The notes: a model not told the origin generated them from the sequence alone. DNA of 64,000 nucleotides from an uncultured Lentibacter sp. (GCF_937123735.1 NZ_CAKZKL010000010.1:186001-250000), one strand, 5' to 3'. Shown: positions 1-9,302, counted from the stretch's first letter. A program made the numbers and translations.

Positions 1-25
1 CGCCCCCGCCATGCGGGGGCGTTTT
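1..25 (+). terminator. Intrinsic terminator of a gene left of the window
   Basis: A 9-bp perfect stem (CGCCCCCGC / GCGGGGGCG) with the 3-nt loop CAT is followed by TTTT on the plus strand. This suits a plus-strand gene ending left of the window. It also lies just past the stop of the minus-strand gene at 29, so it may work in both directions, but what follows on that side is not visible. Confidence 0.7.
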
Positions 26-28
26 GCG

Positions 29-1816
29 TTAAACCGGCTCAAAACCGGCCCCGAGCATGTGCTGCACGGCTTCTGGACTGAAGTTTTCCCAAGGCGGGGT
101 GCGGCGGGCGAGAAAGCCGCCCTGCAAGAGCGCCTTTTGCAGGCTTGGAAAGTCGATTTCGCCGATGGCATGGCGCGGCTTGCGCTCGCCCTTGGGCATC
201 CAGCTGCGCACGAGCGCGTCAATGCTGAGCGCCTTGATCTCGGCGAAGCTCTCAAGATGGGCTTCGATAAAGCCTGTCGCCGAGGAGCGCCGCCGCACGA
301 CGATGGCCAGTTTTTGGTGGGCCTCAAGCACCATGGCCGCGAGGTGAATGGCGGAACCTTCGGCGGCTATGATCTGCTGTGCGGCTTTGTATTGTGCGAT
401 TTGTGTTTTCAAATCATGCTCTTGGGGGTGAAAGATCCTGTAACCCTCGGCCTCAAGATGGGCTTCCAGCGCTGTTTCGCCCACCAGTGAGCCTTTGCGA
501 AACTCAAATCTGGAGCGCGAAATATAGAGTTTTTCCGCCCCCTGCGGCGCAATGCCGGCCCCCAGCCTGGCCCTGATAAAGGCGCGAAATTCGGGGGTGC
601 CCCGTGAGATGGCCCCGAGGCCAAAGCCCTGACCGGGCAGGATGAGCCGCTCGACCTCTGTGGGCGCGGTGGCGATCCGGATGGGCAGGCCGGGGGCAAT
701 TTGGGCCAGAAACTTACGCTGCCAGCCCTTGATGAGCGCGGCGTTGCGCGGGCGTTTGGGGGTGAACAAGATCCCGTCTACCGTGCAATCTGCGGCCTCA
801 AGCCCCCAGAGGCGCGGGGTGGATTCGGTTAGGAAATGGCCGAAATGCAGCCAGAGCTGCCCGCCCCAAAGCCATGTTCCGGCAAGCTTTTCTGGCGGTT
901 TGGCAGGTTTCTCGGGCGGTTGGGTGAGCGGGCGGTTGCGCCGCCAGAGCGCGCCTTGGGGCAGGTATGCGCCCTCTGCGGTGAGCACGCCCGTGGGCTG
1001 CACGAGCCCGGCCTCGGCGGGGGGCACAACAATGGCCCCGGCGTGTGTGGTCAGCTTGCGAGACCAGCCGGTTTGAGGGTCGGGCGCCTCGCGGGCGGTT
1101 TCGGGGCCGCGCAAACAGGTCCAGACCAGACGGCTGCTGACCTCATTCACCTTATGAAACCCCGCGGCGCGCAGGATGTCTTTGCAGGCGCGCATTCCGG
1201 CGTTGCCGTAATGATCGGGGTGAAACTCAAGCACGATGGCGCGCAGGCCCTCAAGATTGGCATGGCGCAGGAACGCGAGCTCGCCCCCCTCAATATCCAT
1301 CAAAAGCACTGTGGGTTTGAAGCGCTTGCGCAGGGGCTCATAGCGGCTGGTGGGTATGGTGACGGGGGTTGTCTCGCGGGCCGCTGTGTCGTTGAGCGAC
1401 GAGCCGAGAAAGCTGTTGCGCAAATAAAACTCAACCTTTTCAGGGGCATCCTTAGCGCTGAGCAGAACTTTGTTGTGCAGGGTGATCTTGGATTTGATCC
1501 GGTTGAGCGCATAGAGCGCCTCGATATGAGGGATCATATTCGGGTTGGCCTCAAAGGAGATCATGGCGGCGGGGCGCGCGTTGAGCTGGGTGACGGCGCC
1601 GACAATGCCAAGGCCTGCGCCCAGCTCCAACACCCGGTCTTCGGGGCCAACCACATGCAGCGCACCGGCGATCTCGGCCCCCTCATAGCGGGCCTCCTGG
1701 ATGCGGGCGATGCGGGTGGCTGTGAGAAAAGGCGATGCGGGCACTTTGACGCCCAGACATTCGGCAACATGGGGGGAACTGGTCAAACTGGTCTTCTTTA
1801 CTGGGTTGAGGGTCAC
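29..1816 (-). CDS. FkbM methyltransferase / GT61 glycosyltransferase fusion protein
   Basis: This 595-aa protein has two domains. Roughly residues 50-235 form an FkbM-type SAM methyltransferase: a glycine-rich SAM loop ELGAGLGIVG, a conserved acidic motif LLMDIEGGE and a following LEFHP strand. Roughly residues 315-545 match the GT61 (DUF563) glycosyltransferase family, with HFGHFLTESTPRLWGL, LYISRSR and AEGSAIHLAAM blocks. Both families act on surface or secreted glycans, so a role in exopolysaccharide or O-antigen modification is likely; the acceptor and sugar are unknown. No signal peptide or membrane segment is evident. It stands alone on the minus strand, divergent from the NDUFA12 gene. 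The start at 1816 is the first usable ATG of the frame. Confidence 0.85.
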   Translation of the reverse strand: MTLNPVKKTSLTSSPHVAECLGVKVPASPFLTATRIARIQEARYEGAEIAGALHVVGPEDRVLELGAGLGIVGAVTQLNARPAAMISFEANPNMIPHIEALYALNRIKSKITLHNKVLLSAKDAPEKVEFYLRNSFLGSSLNDTAARETTPVTIPTSRYEPLRKRFKPTVLLMDIEGGELAFLRHANLEGLRAIVLEFHPDHYGNAGMRACKDILRAAGFHKVNEVSSRLVWTCLRGPETAREAPDPQTGWSRKLTTHAGAIVVPPAEAGLVQPTGVLTAEGAYLPQGALWRRNRPLTQPPEKPAKPPEKLAGTWLWGGQLWLHFGHFLTESTPRLWGLEAADCTVDGILFTPKRPRNAALIKGWQRKFLAQIAPGLPIRIATAPTEVERLILPGQGFGLGAISRGTPEFRAFIRARLGAGIAPQGAEKLYISRSRFEFRKGSLVGETALEAHLEAEGYRIFHPQEHDLKTQIAQYKAAQQIIAAEGSAIHLAAMVLEAHQKLAIVVRRRSSATGFIEAHLESFAEIKALSIDALVRSWMPKGERKPRHAIGEIDFPSLQKALLQGGFLARRTPPWENFSPEAVQHMLGAGFEPV

Positions 1817-1959
1817 GCTTGAGGAGATTTTAACAAGTTTATGTGCCTCTCGCTATGGGTTTGGTGCCGTTTTTGGGCTTTGGACGGTTTGCGGCCATGG
1901 GAGGCTGGACCTTGGCCGTAAATTGGGCCATATCTGGCGGCAGGATAGCGGAGGCTCTG

Positions 1960-2343
1960 ATGGGCATTTTGAAGAAAATTTTGCGAGTGGCCACATGGTG
2001 GAACGGCTCGACGCTCAACACCCAGTTTTACACCTGGCGCAAAGGCAAGCGTGTGGGCGAAGACATGCAGGGCAATGTCTTCTTTGAGACCCGCGATGGC
2101 AAACGCCGCTGGGTGATGTTCAACGGCACGGTGGAAGCGAGCCGGATTGATGCGGATTGGCATGGCTGGCTGCATCACACCTTCAAGGACGCGCCCACAA
2201 CTGCGCCGCTTGCGCATAAGCCTTGGGAAAAGCCCCATGAGGCCAACGCCACGGGCACGCCGCTGGCCTATGCGCCCGCGGGCAGCTTGCGCCGCGCTGA
2301 GCCAAAAGAGCGCCGCGATTATGAGGCTTGGGTTCCCGAGTAA
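1960..2343 (+). CDS. NADH:ubiquinone oxidoreductase accessory subunit NDUFA12
   Basis: The 127-aa product matches the NDUFA12 (B17.2) family, an accessory subunit of complex I shared by mitochondria and Alphaproteobacteria, placed at the peripheral arm on the cytoplasmic side. Diagnostic features are [14 protein letters not shown] near the N-terminus, G-x-D-x-x-GN-x-x-FE, and the W-H-x-W-LHHT block followed by a Pro-rich KPWEKPH segment. The frame is open further upstream, but the ATG at 1960 has GGAGG 5-6 nt upstream and gives the family N-terminus. It is followed after 13 nt by the MlaD-like gene and may be co-transcribed with it. Confidence 0.93.
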   Translation: MGILKKILRVATWWNGSTLNTQFYTWRKGKRVGEDMQGNVFFETRDGKRRWVMFNGTVEASRIDADWHGWLHHTFKDAPTTAPLAHKPWEKPHEANATGTPLAYAPAGSLRRAEPKERRDYEAWVPE

Positions 2344-2356
2344 GGGGGGCAGCGAT

Positions 2357-2815
2357 ATGTCTGAAAACACAACAGAGGTTTTGGTTGGCGGTGCGGTTTT
2401 GGCGGCGGCGCTGGCCTTTGTGGTTTACACGGGCCAAGCCACGGGTTTGTCGGTGCAGGGCGCGGGCTATCCGCTGTCGGCCTCGTTCCGCTCGCTTGAG
2501 GGGGTGAGCGTGGGCACGGATGTGCGCCTGGCCGGCGTGAAAGTGGGCACGGTGAGCGCGGTTGCGCTGAATGAAGAAACCTACCGTGCCGATACGGTTT
2601 TGAGCGTGAAGTCAGGGGTGCAGATCCCCGATGACAGCGCGGTGATCATCAGCCAGGAAGGCCTGCTGGGCGGCAATTTTGTAGAGATCATGCCGGGTGG
2701 ATCGCCCTTTTATTATGAGACGGGCGATGAGATTCTGGACACGCAGGGCTCTGTTTCGCTGATCTCGTTGCTTCTCAAGTTTGTGGCCGGTGAGGGCACG
2801 CGGGGCTCTGAATGA
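2357..2815 (+). CDS. mlaD: MlaD-family phospholipid-transport substrate-binding protein
   Basis: The 152-aa protein has an N-terminal membrane anchor (about residues 9-27, VGGAVLAAALAFVVYT) and an MCE/MlaD domain (about 35-115) with the typical S-F-x-x-x-x-G-V-x-x-G-x-x-V-x-x-x-G-V-x-V-G pattern. MlaD hexamers sit in the inner membrane and pass phospholipid between the MlaFEB ABC complex and the periplasm. No mlaEFB genes are nearby, so this copy is detached from the transporter. The ATG at 2357 follows AAGGGGGG. The 3' end overlaps the next start by ATGA, implying translational coupling with the DUF2155 gene. Confidence 0.88.
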   Translation: MSENTTEVLVGGAVLAAALAFVVYTGQATGLSVQGAGYPLSASFRSLEGVSVGTDVRLAGVKVGTVSAVALNEETYRADTVLSVKSGVQIPDDSAVIISQEGLLGGNFVEIMPGGSPFYYETGDEILDTQGSVSLISLLLKFVAGEGTRGSE

Positions 2816-3168
2816 GGGGGCTCGTTTTGGCTTTGGCCCTTGGGCTGGCGGGGGCGGCGCAGGCCGAAGAGGTGAGCCTGGCCAGTGGCGCTGTTTTGCG
2901 CGGGCTAGACAAGGTAAACGGAAAAACCACCGATCTGGATTTGCGCAATGGCACCAGTGTTGCTTACGAGCGCTTGGTGGTGTCTCTCGGCGAATGCCGT
3001 TATCCGGAGGGCAATATTTCCGGAGATGCCTATGCTTTTGTCATCATCCGCGAGGCAGACAAGGCCGAAACCTTGTTTTCTGGCTGGATGATTGCCTCTG
3101 CACCCGCGTTGAACGCGCTTGACCATGCGCGCTATGATGTCTGGGTGACCCGCTGTAAGACAGAGTGA
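2812..3168 (+). CDS. DUF2155 secreted protein
   Basis: This 118-aa protein has a cleavable signal peptide (LVLALALGLAGAAQA, cut about residue 18) and a small beta-rich domain with two cysteines, CRYPEGN and a C-terminal VTRC, a pattern of the alphaproteobacterial DUF2155 family. The likely site is the periplasm and a disulfide is plausible. The family function is not established. The gene overlaps mlaD by 4 nt, which hints at an envelope role. Its 3' end runs 37 nt into the end of the convergent aat gene. Confidence 0.85.
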   Translation: MRGLVLALALGLAGAAQAEEVSLASGAVLRGLDKVNGKTTDLDLRNGTSVAYERLVVSLGECRYPEGNISGDAYAFVIIREADKAETLFSGWMIASAPALNALDHARYDVWVTRCKTE

Positions 3169-3767
3169 GGATCTTGCTCCAGGGGCTGCGAAAAGAGGTC
3201 GGCAGGCACTTTGAGAGCAGAGAGCAGCTTTGCGCGATAGCTGGCCCGGCTGATGGCGCGCCCGCCGAGGCTGGCCAGATGTGGGGTGAGAAACTGCGTG
3301 TCAAACAGCGTGAAGCCCGTGCGGCGCAGATGGTCAACCAGATGGGCCAGAGCCAGTTTGCTGCCGCCGGTGGCGTGGCTGAACATGCTTTCCCCAAAAA
3401 ACGCCCCCCCCAATGCGAGCCCGTAGGTGCCGCCGATGAGCGCGCAATTGCGCCAAATTTCAAAAGAATGGGCAAAGCCAGCGTGGTGTAGCGCTGTGAA
3501 AACCTGCTCGATCTCGGCGTTGATCCATGTGTCTTTGCGCGCGGCGCAGGCGCGGACAACGGCGTTAAAATCTGTATTGAAAGCAGGTGTGTAGCCGCCT
3601 TTCTTCATCTGCCGTGCAAGGCTGCGGGAGATGTGAAAACCGTCAAGTGGCAGAATGCCGCGTTCGCGCGGATCAACCCAGAAAACTTCCGGGTCTGTGC
3701 GCCCCTCTGACATTGGAAAAACGCCCGAAGCATAGGCTTGCAAGATAACTTCGGGCGTGAGGGTCAT
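3132..3767 (-). CDS. aat: Leucyl/phenylalanyl-tRNA--protein transferase
   Basis: The 211-aa enzyme adds Leu or Phe from charged tRNA to N-terminal Arg or Lys of proteins, making them N-degrons for ClpS/ClpAP. Visible family blocks are YxxGxFPM near the N-terminus, the P-R-x-R-G-I-L-P-L segment, [19 protein letters not shown] and LxxHLxxxGFxLxDxQ. The start at 3767 is chosen because it gives the family N-terminus MTLTPE and makes an ATGA overlap with the stop of accC; a longer frame begins at 3794 inside accC. It is the last gene of the minus-strand accB-accC-aat set. Confidence 0.95.
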   Translation of the reverse strand: MTLTPEVILQAYASGVFPMSEGRTDPEVFWVDPRERGILPLDGFHISRSLARQMKKGGYTPAFNTDFNAVVRACAARKDTWINAEIEQVFTALHHAGFAHSFEIWRNCALIGGTYGLALGGAFFGESMFSHATGGSKLALAHLVDHLRRTGFTLFDTQFLTPHLASLGGRAISRASYRAKLLSALKVPADLFSQPLEQDPHSVLQRVTQTS

Positions 3768-5116
3768 GTTTCGGCGAGGTTGGTTTCCAGCCAATGTTCC
3801 AGCCAGTGGATGTTATATCCGCCAGATTGGATATCGTCTTCCGCCAGAAGCGCATGAAACAGCGGCACGGTGGTGTCAACGCCGTCAACGATCAACTCAC
3901 CCAAGGCACGCCCCAACCGGGCCAGCGCTTCGGGGCGGTCGCGCCCATGGACGATGAGTTTGCCGATCAGGCTGTCATAATAGGGCGGGATGGAATAGCC
4001 GTCATAGAGCGCGCTGTCCATGCGCACGCCAAGGCCGCCGGGCGCGTGAAACTGGGTGATCTTGCCCGGGCAGGGCGAGAAATTGGGCAGTTTCTCGGCA
4101 TTGATGCGCACTTCGATGGCGTGGCCGTTGATCTGAAGATCGTCCTGCGTGAAGGACATGGGCAGCCCTTCGGCGACGCGAATTTGCTCGCGCACCAGAT
4201 CGACGCCGAAGATGGCTTCTGTCACCGGGTGCTCCACTTGCAGGCGGGTGTTCATCTCGATGAAGTAGAACTCGCCGTTCTCGTAGAGAAACTCGATCGT
4301 GCCCGCACCGATATAGTTGATATTGGCGACGGCATCTGCGCAAACCTTGCCGATATGGGCGCGCTCTTCGGGCGTGATGGAGGGGCCGGGGGCTTCCTCG
4401 AACACCTTTTGGTGGCGGCGCTGGAGCGAGCAGTCGCGCTCACCCAGGTGCACGGCGTTGCCCTTGCCATCGCCGAACACCTGAATTTCGATGTGGCGCG
4501 GCGTGGTGAGGTATTTCTCGATGTAGACTTCGTCATTGCCGAAGTTTGACTTGCCCTCGGCGCGGGCCGTCTGGAAGGCGCTTTCCATTTCCTGGGCGTT
4601 CTGGGCGACTTTCATGCCCTTGCCGCCGCCACCGGCTGTGGCCTTGATGATGACGGGATAGCCGATTTCTGCGCCGATGCGCTTGGCGTCTTCCAGTGTG
4701 GCAACGCCGCCCTCGGAGCCGGGGACCACGGGGACACCCAGCTTTATCATGGTTTCCTTGGCAGTGATCTTGTCGCCCATGACGCGGATGTGCTCGGCTG
4801 TGGGGCCGATGAAGATGAGGTCATGGTCTTCGACGATCTGCACAAAATTGGCGTTTTCAGAGAGGAAGCCGTAGCCCGGGTGGATGGCCTGCGCGCCGGT
4901 GATTTCGCAAGCGGCAATGATGGCCGGGATGGACAGGTAGCTGTCGGTGCTGGGCGCCGGGCCAATGCAGACGCTTTCATCGGCCATGCGCACATGCATG
5001 GCGTCGGCATCTGCGGTGGAGTGGACGGCGACGCTCTGAATGCCCATTTCGCGGCAGGCGCGAATGACCCTCAGGGCGATCTCACCACGGTTGGCGACAA
5101 GGACTTTCTCAATCAT
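3764..5116 (-). CDS. accC: Acetyl-CoA carboxylase, biotin carboxylase subunit
   Basis: The 450-aa subunit carboxylates the biotin of AccB using ATP and bicarbonate, the first half-reaction of malonyl-CoA synthesis for fatty acids. It has the N-terminal preATP-grasp start [17 protein letters not shown], the ATP-grasp glycine loop [12 protein letters not shown] (about residue 160) and the catalytic [14 protein letters not shown] block (about residue 287). Length is normal for the single-subunit form. It follows accB by 9 nt and overlaps aat by 4 nt. Confidence 0.97.
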   Translation of the reverse strand: MIEKVLVANRGEIALRVIRACREMGIQSVAVHSTADADAMHVRMADESVCIGPAPSTDSYLSIPAIIAACEITGAQAIHPGYGFLSENANFVQIVEDHDLIFIGPTAEHIRVMGDKITAKETMIKLGVPVVPGSEGGVATLEDAKRIGAEIGYPVIIKATAGGGGKGMKVAQNAQEMESAFQTARAEGKSNFGNDEVYIEKYLTTPRHIEIQVFGDGKGNAVHLGERDCSLQRRHQKVFEEAPGPSITPEERAHIGKVCADAVANINYIGAGTIEFLYENGEFYFIEMNTRLQVEHPVTEAIFGVDLVREQIRVAEGLPMSFTQDDLQINGHAIEVRINAEKLPNFSPCPGKITQFHAPGGLGVRMDSALYDGYSIPPYYDSLIGKLIVHGRDRPEALARLGRALGELIVDGVDTTVPLFHALLAEDDIQSGGYNIHWLEHWLETNLAET

Positions 5117-5125
5117 ATCAGGGCC

Positions 5126-5626
5126 TTATTCGATGATCATCAGAGGGGCGCCATATTCAACGGCATCCCCGTCGGAGACAAGAATGCGCTTGATCTCCCC
5201 TGAGCGGGGCGCCGGAATATGGTTCATTGTTTTCATGGCTTCGACGATCAGCAGGGTGTCGCCTTCCGTGACTTTCTGGCCAACAGAGACAAAGGCGGGG
5301 GCCTCGGGCTCGGGTTGCAGATAGATTGTGCCGACCATCGGAGAGTTGACGGCACCGGGGTGGTTTGAGGGGTCTTCCTGAGGGCTGGCGGCGGGGGCTG
5401 CTGGCGCGGCGGCCGTTTGGGCCGCGGGCGCGGCGGGTGCGGCGGGCAGCGGCGCGGCGATCTGTTGCACCACGTCTGTCTTGCGGCTCACCCGCACGTT
5501 GAGGCTGTCGTTGTCGCCATACTCGCGCTTGACAGTCAGCTCGGTGAGGTCGTTCTCACCCAGAATTTTGGCCAGTGCCTCGATGAAGGCCACGTCGGTT
5601 TGATGAGTGCCGTCTTTTTTTGTCAT
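5126..5626 (-). CDS. accB: Acetyl-CoA carboxylase biotin carboxyl carrier protein
   Basis: The 166-aa carrier carries biotin on the Lys of VEAMKTMN (about residue 132). It has an N-terminal domain (about 1-50), a long Ala/Pro linker (about 60-105) that lets the biotin arm move between AccC and the carboxyltransferase, and a C-terminal biotinyl domain ending in PLMIIE. Two adjacent ATGs exist at 5629 and 5626; the second is preferred because GAGGA lies too close to the first. It is followed directly by accC. Confidence 0.95.
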   Translation of the reverse strand: MTKKDGTHQTDVAFIEALAKILGENDLTELTVKREYGDNDSLNVRVSRKTDVVQQIAAPLPAAPAAPAAQTAAAPAAPAASPQEDPSNHPGAVNSPMVGTIYLQPEPEAPAFVSVGQKVTEGDTLLIVEAMKTMNHIPAPRSGEIKRILVSDGDAVEYGAPLMIIE

Positions 5627-5768
5627 CATGTCCTCGGTTTATTGGCTCCATAGGGCATGGAGCGTCAGGATTTTGGGCCTTATAGGCCAAGTCTGGCGGC
5701 GTGAAAAGCCGCATGTCTGCGGACAGACTTGCGTGTTTTGGCGCAAGAAGGCGAGGGGAAATTGCATC

Positions 5769-6323
5769 TCAAAGCGGCATTCCGGAGAGTTTTGCCACCA
5801 ATTCGGCCAGTTTGCGCGCGCCGAATTTCTTTTGCAGGCGTGCGCGATAGACTTCGATGGTGCGGTAGCTGAGACCCAGCTCGCGGCCGATTTCTTTTGA
5901 GGTGAGCCCCCGGCAGGTGAGAATCGCCACCTCCCGTTCGCGGGGCGTGAGCGCGACAAGGGGGCGCTCGTTGGACAGGTCGGCAAAGCTCCAGACCCCG
6001 TGCCGGAAAGGATCTTCCGGCGTGAGGCTCTGGCCGCGCACCCGGCACCAGAACAGCGCACCGCTGCGCCGGCGCATGATGCGCTCATCGCCGTAGCGCC
6101 CTGTCTCGCGCATGGCCGCAAGGCCGCGCGCGCCGATGCGTTCATAATCTTCCAGGCTGGGATAAAGCGCCTGCAAGGGGGTGTTGATATAGCTGGTTGC
6201 CGTGTCGCCAAACACCTCGGCAAAGAGCGCATTGGCTGATTTGATAATGCGGTTTTCCAACACAACCAGCCCCACGGGCGCATGGGTGAAGGCCAGGTCA
6301 GATTGGGCGCGGTGCGGCGTCAT
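5769..6323 (-). CDS. PAS/LuxR-type transcriptional regulator
   Basis: The 184-aa protein combines an N-terminal PAS-like sensor (about residues 5-118, with FTHAPVGLVVLENR and the FWCRVRG strand) and a C-terminal LuxR/FixJ helix-turn-helix (about 123-178: LTPREREV, GLTSKEIGRELGLSYRTIEVYR). It lacks a phosphoreceiver and an acyl-homoserine-lactone domain, so the PAS domain is the likely input. It lies 140 nt upstream of accB on the same strand, so control of accBC is possible but only suggested by position. No clear ribosome-binding site precedes the ATG. Confidence 0.85.
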   Translation of the reverse strand: MTPHRAQSDLAFTHAPVGLVVLENRIIKSANALFAEVFGDTATSYINTPLQALYPSLEDYERIGARGLAAMRETGRYGDERIMRRRSGALFWCRVRGQSLTPEDPFRHGVWSFADLSNERPLVALTPREREVAILTCRGLTSKEIGRELGLSYRTIEVYRARLQKKFGARKLAELVAKLSGMPL

Positions 6324-6430
6324 TGGGAGAGTTTGACGGCTTTTGCCCGGGGCGGCAAGAGGGCTGTAGTTCTACGGCATTGCCTGTGCGCACACTCTGG
6401 TGCTTGAATGAGGCAAGCTGGGAGGACCTT

Positions 6431-7954
6431 ATGAACATTGCCGAATATCTTTATCGCACTGCACGGCGCAGCCCTGAGCGCCCTGCCTTGTTTCTCGGGC
6501 AGGCCTGTGTGGCCGATTACGGCAGCTTCTTGCAGCGTGCCGGGCAGGTTGCGGCTTATTTGCAGGCCCAAGGGGCGGGCAAGGGCGCTGTTGTTGCGAT
6601 CTTCATGAAGAACCTGCCGGAATATCTGGTGGTTCAATATGGCATCTGGATGGCGGGGGCGGTGGCTGTGCCCATCAACGCCAAGTTGCACGGGCGGGAG
6701 GCCACCTGGATCATTGAGGATGCGGGGGCGGCAATTGTCTTTAGCTCGCCGGGGTTGACAGAGGCCTTGCAGGCCGCAGGCAGCACGGCGCGCGCGGTTG
6801 ATGTGACATCGGCGCGCTTTGGCAAGATTTTTGAGGGCGCGGCCGGGTTGGCGCAGCCTGTGGCCTGTGCGGCGCAGGATCTGGCCTGGCTGTTTTACAC
6901 CTCCGGCACCACTGGCCGCCCCAAAGGCGTGATGATCAGCCACAGGATGTTGCGCACCATGGCGCTGTGCTATTTTGCGGATGCCGATCAGGTGAGCGCG
7001 CAGGACACGGCGCTTTATGCTGCGCCGATGAGCCATGGCGCGGGGATTTATAACATCATGCATGTGATGGTGGGCGCAAAGCATGTTTGTCCGGCCTCCG
7101 GGGGCTTTGAGGAAGCCGAGATTTTCGAGCTGGCCCGGGCGTTCGGCTCTGTGCATATGTTTGCTGCCCCCACGATGGTGAAGCGCATGACCCAAGTGGC
7201 CAAGGCCACAGGGCAGCGCGGGCAGGGGTTGCGCAGCGTCGTCTATGCGGGCGGGCCGATGTATACCGCCGATATCATCGAGGCGGTGGATTGGTTTGGC
7301 CCGGTGTTTCTCCAGATCTACGGGCAGGGAGAATGCCCCATGGGCATCACCGCACTCAGCCGCGCCGATGTGAGCGGGCGCAGCCATGCCAACTGGCGGG
7401 CGCGGCTTGGCTCTGTCGGGCGGGCGCAATCTGCTGTGGAGGTGAAGATCGGCGGTGCCGACGGCGCAGAGCTGCCCCACGGCACGGTGGGTGAGATCAT
7501 GGTGCGCGGCGATACGGTGATGCCCGGATATTGGAACAACCCCGAGGCCAGTGCCAAGACCCTTGTGGACGGCTGGCTTTTGACGGGGGACATGGGCAGT
7601 ATGGACAGCGAAGGCTATGTCACCCTGCATGACCGCTCAAAGGATATGATCATCACAGGCGGAAGCAACGTTTATCCGCGCGAAGTCGAGGAGGTGCTGC
7701 TGGAGTTGCCCGTGGTGGAGGAGGTCAGCGTGGTGGGGCGCGCCCATCCGGAATGGGGCGAGGACGTGGTGGCCTTTGTCGTGTTGGCGCAGGGCGCGCA
7801 GCTCGATCCGGCAGAGCTTGACGCCCATTGTCTGGCCAATATTGCCCGCTTCAAGCGGCCCAAAGCCTATTTCGCGCTGCAAGAGCTGCCCAAGAACAAC
7901 TATGGCAAGGTTCTCAAGACAGAGCTGCGCAAAAAACTGGAGGATCAGCCATGA
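6431..7954 (+). CDS. Class I adenylate-forming acyl-CoA ligase
   Basis: The 507-aa enzyme is of the AMP-dependent acyl-CoA synthetase family: carboxylate + ATP + CoA gives acyl-CoA via acyl-AMP. It shows the phosphate loop YTSGTTGRPKGV (about residue 157), the A5-type motif YGQGECPMGIT, the hinge TGDMGSMDSEGYVTLHDRSKD and the C-terminal catalytic lysine of NNYGKVLK. The length suits medium/aromatic acyl ligases rather than acs. The ATG at 6431 is preceded by GGAGG and selected over an upstream start at 6323. It overlaps the following SDR gene by ATGA, so ligase and dehydrogenase act on one pathway; the substrate is not evident. Confidence 0.9.
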   Translation: MNIAEYLYRTARRSPERPALFLGQACVADYGSFLQRAGQVAAYLQAQGAGKGAVVAIFMKNLPEYLVVQYGIWMAGAVAVPINAKLHGREATWIIEDAGAAIVFSSPGLTEALQAAGSTARAVDVTSARFGKIFEGAAGLAQPVACAAQDLAWLFYTSGTTGRPKGVMISHRMLRTMALCYFADADQVSAQDTALYAAPMSHGAGIYNIMHVMVGAKHVCPASGGFEEAEIFELARAFGSVHMFAAPTMVKRMTQVAKATGQRGQGLRSVVYAGGPMYTADIIEAVDWFGPVFLQIYGQGECPMGITALSRADVSGRSHANWRARLGSVGRAQSAVEVKIGGADGAELPHGTVGEIMVRGDTVMPGYWNNPEASAKTLVDGWLLTGDMGSMDSEGYVTLHDRSKDMIITGGSNVYPREVEEVLLELPVVEEVSVVGRAHPEWGEDVVAFVVLAQGAQLDPAELDAHCLANIARFKRPKAYFALQELPKNNYGKVLKTELRKKLEDQP

Positions 7955-8754
7955 GTATGCTTCAAGGCAAAACCGCTTTCATCACAGGGTCGGTGCAGGG
8001 CATCGGGCTGGAAATTGCCAAAGCGCTTGGTGGCGCAGGCGCGCGGGTGGCCTTGCACGGGCTGGCCGGGGCAGAGCAGGCGCAGACGGCCTGTGCCGCG
8101 GTCACTGCGGCCGGCGCGCCCGAGGTGCATTTCTTTGAGGGAGACTTGCGTGACCTGCGGGCGCTGGATGCGCTGCTACAGGCTGTGCAGGCGTGGGGAG
8201 ATGTCGACATTCTCGTCAACAACGCCGGCATTCAACACACCGCGCCGCTTGCCCAGATGCCCCGTGAAATCTGGGAAGCCATTCTGGCAACCAATCTTTC
8301 GGCAGCTTTTCACACCATGCAGGCGCTGTTGCCGCCCATGGGCGCGCGTGGCTATGGACGGGTGATCAATATTGCCTCGGTGCACGGGCTCGTGGCCTCC
8401 CAAGACAAAGCCCCCTATGTGGCGGCCAAATTCGGTCTGGTGGGGTTGAGCCGGGTTGCTGCGCTGGAATATGCCGCCCATGGCAGCAAGGAAAGTGGCG
8501 GCGTCACGGTCAATTGCATTGCCCCCGGCTGGACAGAAACCGCAATCATCCAACCGCAGATAGAGGCGCGTGCCGCGCAGCACGGCGGCAATCGCGCCCT
8601 CGGCGTTGCGGATCTTCTGCGCGAAAAGCAACCCTCGCTGCGCAGTTCTGATCCTGAAGAAATCGGCGCGCTGGCCCTCTGGCTCTGCGCGCGGGTGGCC
8701 CATAACATCACCGGCACCACCCTTCCCGTGGATGGGGGTTGGACCGCTCAATAA
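7951..8754 (+). CDS. SDR-family dehydrogenase, 3-hydroxybutyrate dehydrogenase-like
   Basis: The 267-aa classical short-chain dehydrogenase has the NAD(P) loop TGSVQGIG (about residue 13), NNAG (about 87), the catalytic Ser of INIASVHG and the YVAAK Tyr-Lys pair, and ends PVDGGWTAQ. The overall pattern, including the CIAPGWTETAIIQPQI segment and the ending, is closest to NAD-dependent D-3-hydroxybutyrate dehydrogenase (acetoacetate/3-hydroxybutyrate interconversion). The ATG overlaps the stop of the upstream ligase. Together they may form a 3-hydroxy or 3-keto acid utilisation pair. Another SDR substrate cannot be excluded. Confidence 0.85.
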   Translation: MSMLQGKTAFITGSVQGIGLEIAKALGGAGARVALHGLAGAEQAQTACAAVTAAGAPEVHFFEGDLRDLRALDALLQAVQAWGDVDILVNNAGIQHTAPLAQMPREIWEAILATNLSAAFHTMQALLPPMGARGYGRVINIASVHGLVASQDKAPYVAAKFGLVGLSRVAALEYAAHGSKESGGVTVNCIAPGWTETAIIQPQIEARAAQHGGNRALGVADLLREKQPSLRSSDPEEIGALALWLCARVAHNITGTTLPVDGGWTAQ

Positions 8755-8768
8755 TCCGGCGTTCAGGC

Positions 8769-9089
8769 TCAAACCCCCTTTGCCTCTTCGGTCATGTCTT
8801 CCTGCACATCCGCCAGCTCTTGCTGGAGGCGCATTTCGATGAGATAGGCCGCTGTGGAGGCCCCCGTCGGCAGGGAGCGCCGCTGGCTCGCCGGTTCGCT
8901 GGGGCGGCTTTCCAGCATGATACGGCTGGATTCTGCCGCCGTGGCTTGCCGGACAGCCGCCTGCAACTCAACTTTGGCCGCCGGAGGTGCAGCGGCTTGG
9001 GATTGGCTTTGACTGAGGCGCTCCTGTAGCGCCGTGGAACTGGCCATGCGCGGTTGCGACGCTGTGCCGAGGCCTTCTATATGTGTCAT
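8769..9089 (-). CDS. Hypothetical protein, low complexity
   Basis: This 106-aa product is unrecognised. It is rich in Ala, Gln and Ser with charged residues, has no signal peptide or membrane segment, and has a short predicted helical tail (YLIEMRLQQELADVQEDM). The start at 9089 is chosen because GGAG lies 7 nt upstream; the frame extends to 9137 without such support. It converges with the SDR gene (14-nt gap) and lies downstream of the acs terminator. Coding status rests on the ribosome-binding site and the lack of a competing frame. Confidence 0.6.
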   Translation of the reverse strand: MTHIEGLGTASQPRMASSTALQERLSQSQSQAAAPPAAKVELQAAVRQATAAESSRIMLESRPSEPASQRRSLPTGASTAAYLIEMRLQQELADVQEDMTEEAKGV

Positions 9090-9232
9090 TTTTTGGCTCC
9101 GATCTGGAGCCCCCACCAAGAGCGATATTGCGCGCAATCTCCTAAGAAGCCGTTAAAGATCGCGGTTTGAGTCAAATTCGCTGAAGTTTCCCGCCAAATC
9201 CCGCCGGCTGCTTTTTCTTGGCCCAAATACTC

Positions 9233-9259
9233 AAAAAAGGCGGGGGCAAAGCCCCCGCC
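9233..9259 (-). terminator. Intrinsic terminator of the acs operon
   Basis: On the minus strand a 9-bp stem GGCGGGGGC / GCCCCCGCC with a 3-nt loop is followed by TTTTTT. It lies 44 nt after the acs stop. The bases beyond it (minus strand, down to about 9211) read GAGTATTTGGGCCAAGAAAA, one copy of a motif that recurs in other intergenic spaces of the window. Confidence 0.85.
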
Positions 9260-9302
9260 TTGGGTCGGATGGCGCGCAGCGCCATTCGAACGGTCTTTCT
9301 GC

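Noticed and set aside
5715..5728. Small palindrome GTCTG-CGGA-CAGAC upstream of accB
   Set aside because: Arms of only 5 bp, and no known operator is matched. Too weak to list as a site.
6320..7630. Long minus-strand reading frame of 436 codons opposite the acyl-CoA ligase
   Set aside because: It mirrors a well-supported plus-strand gene; such antisense frames arise from high-GC codon bias and it has no recognisable domain.
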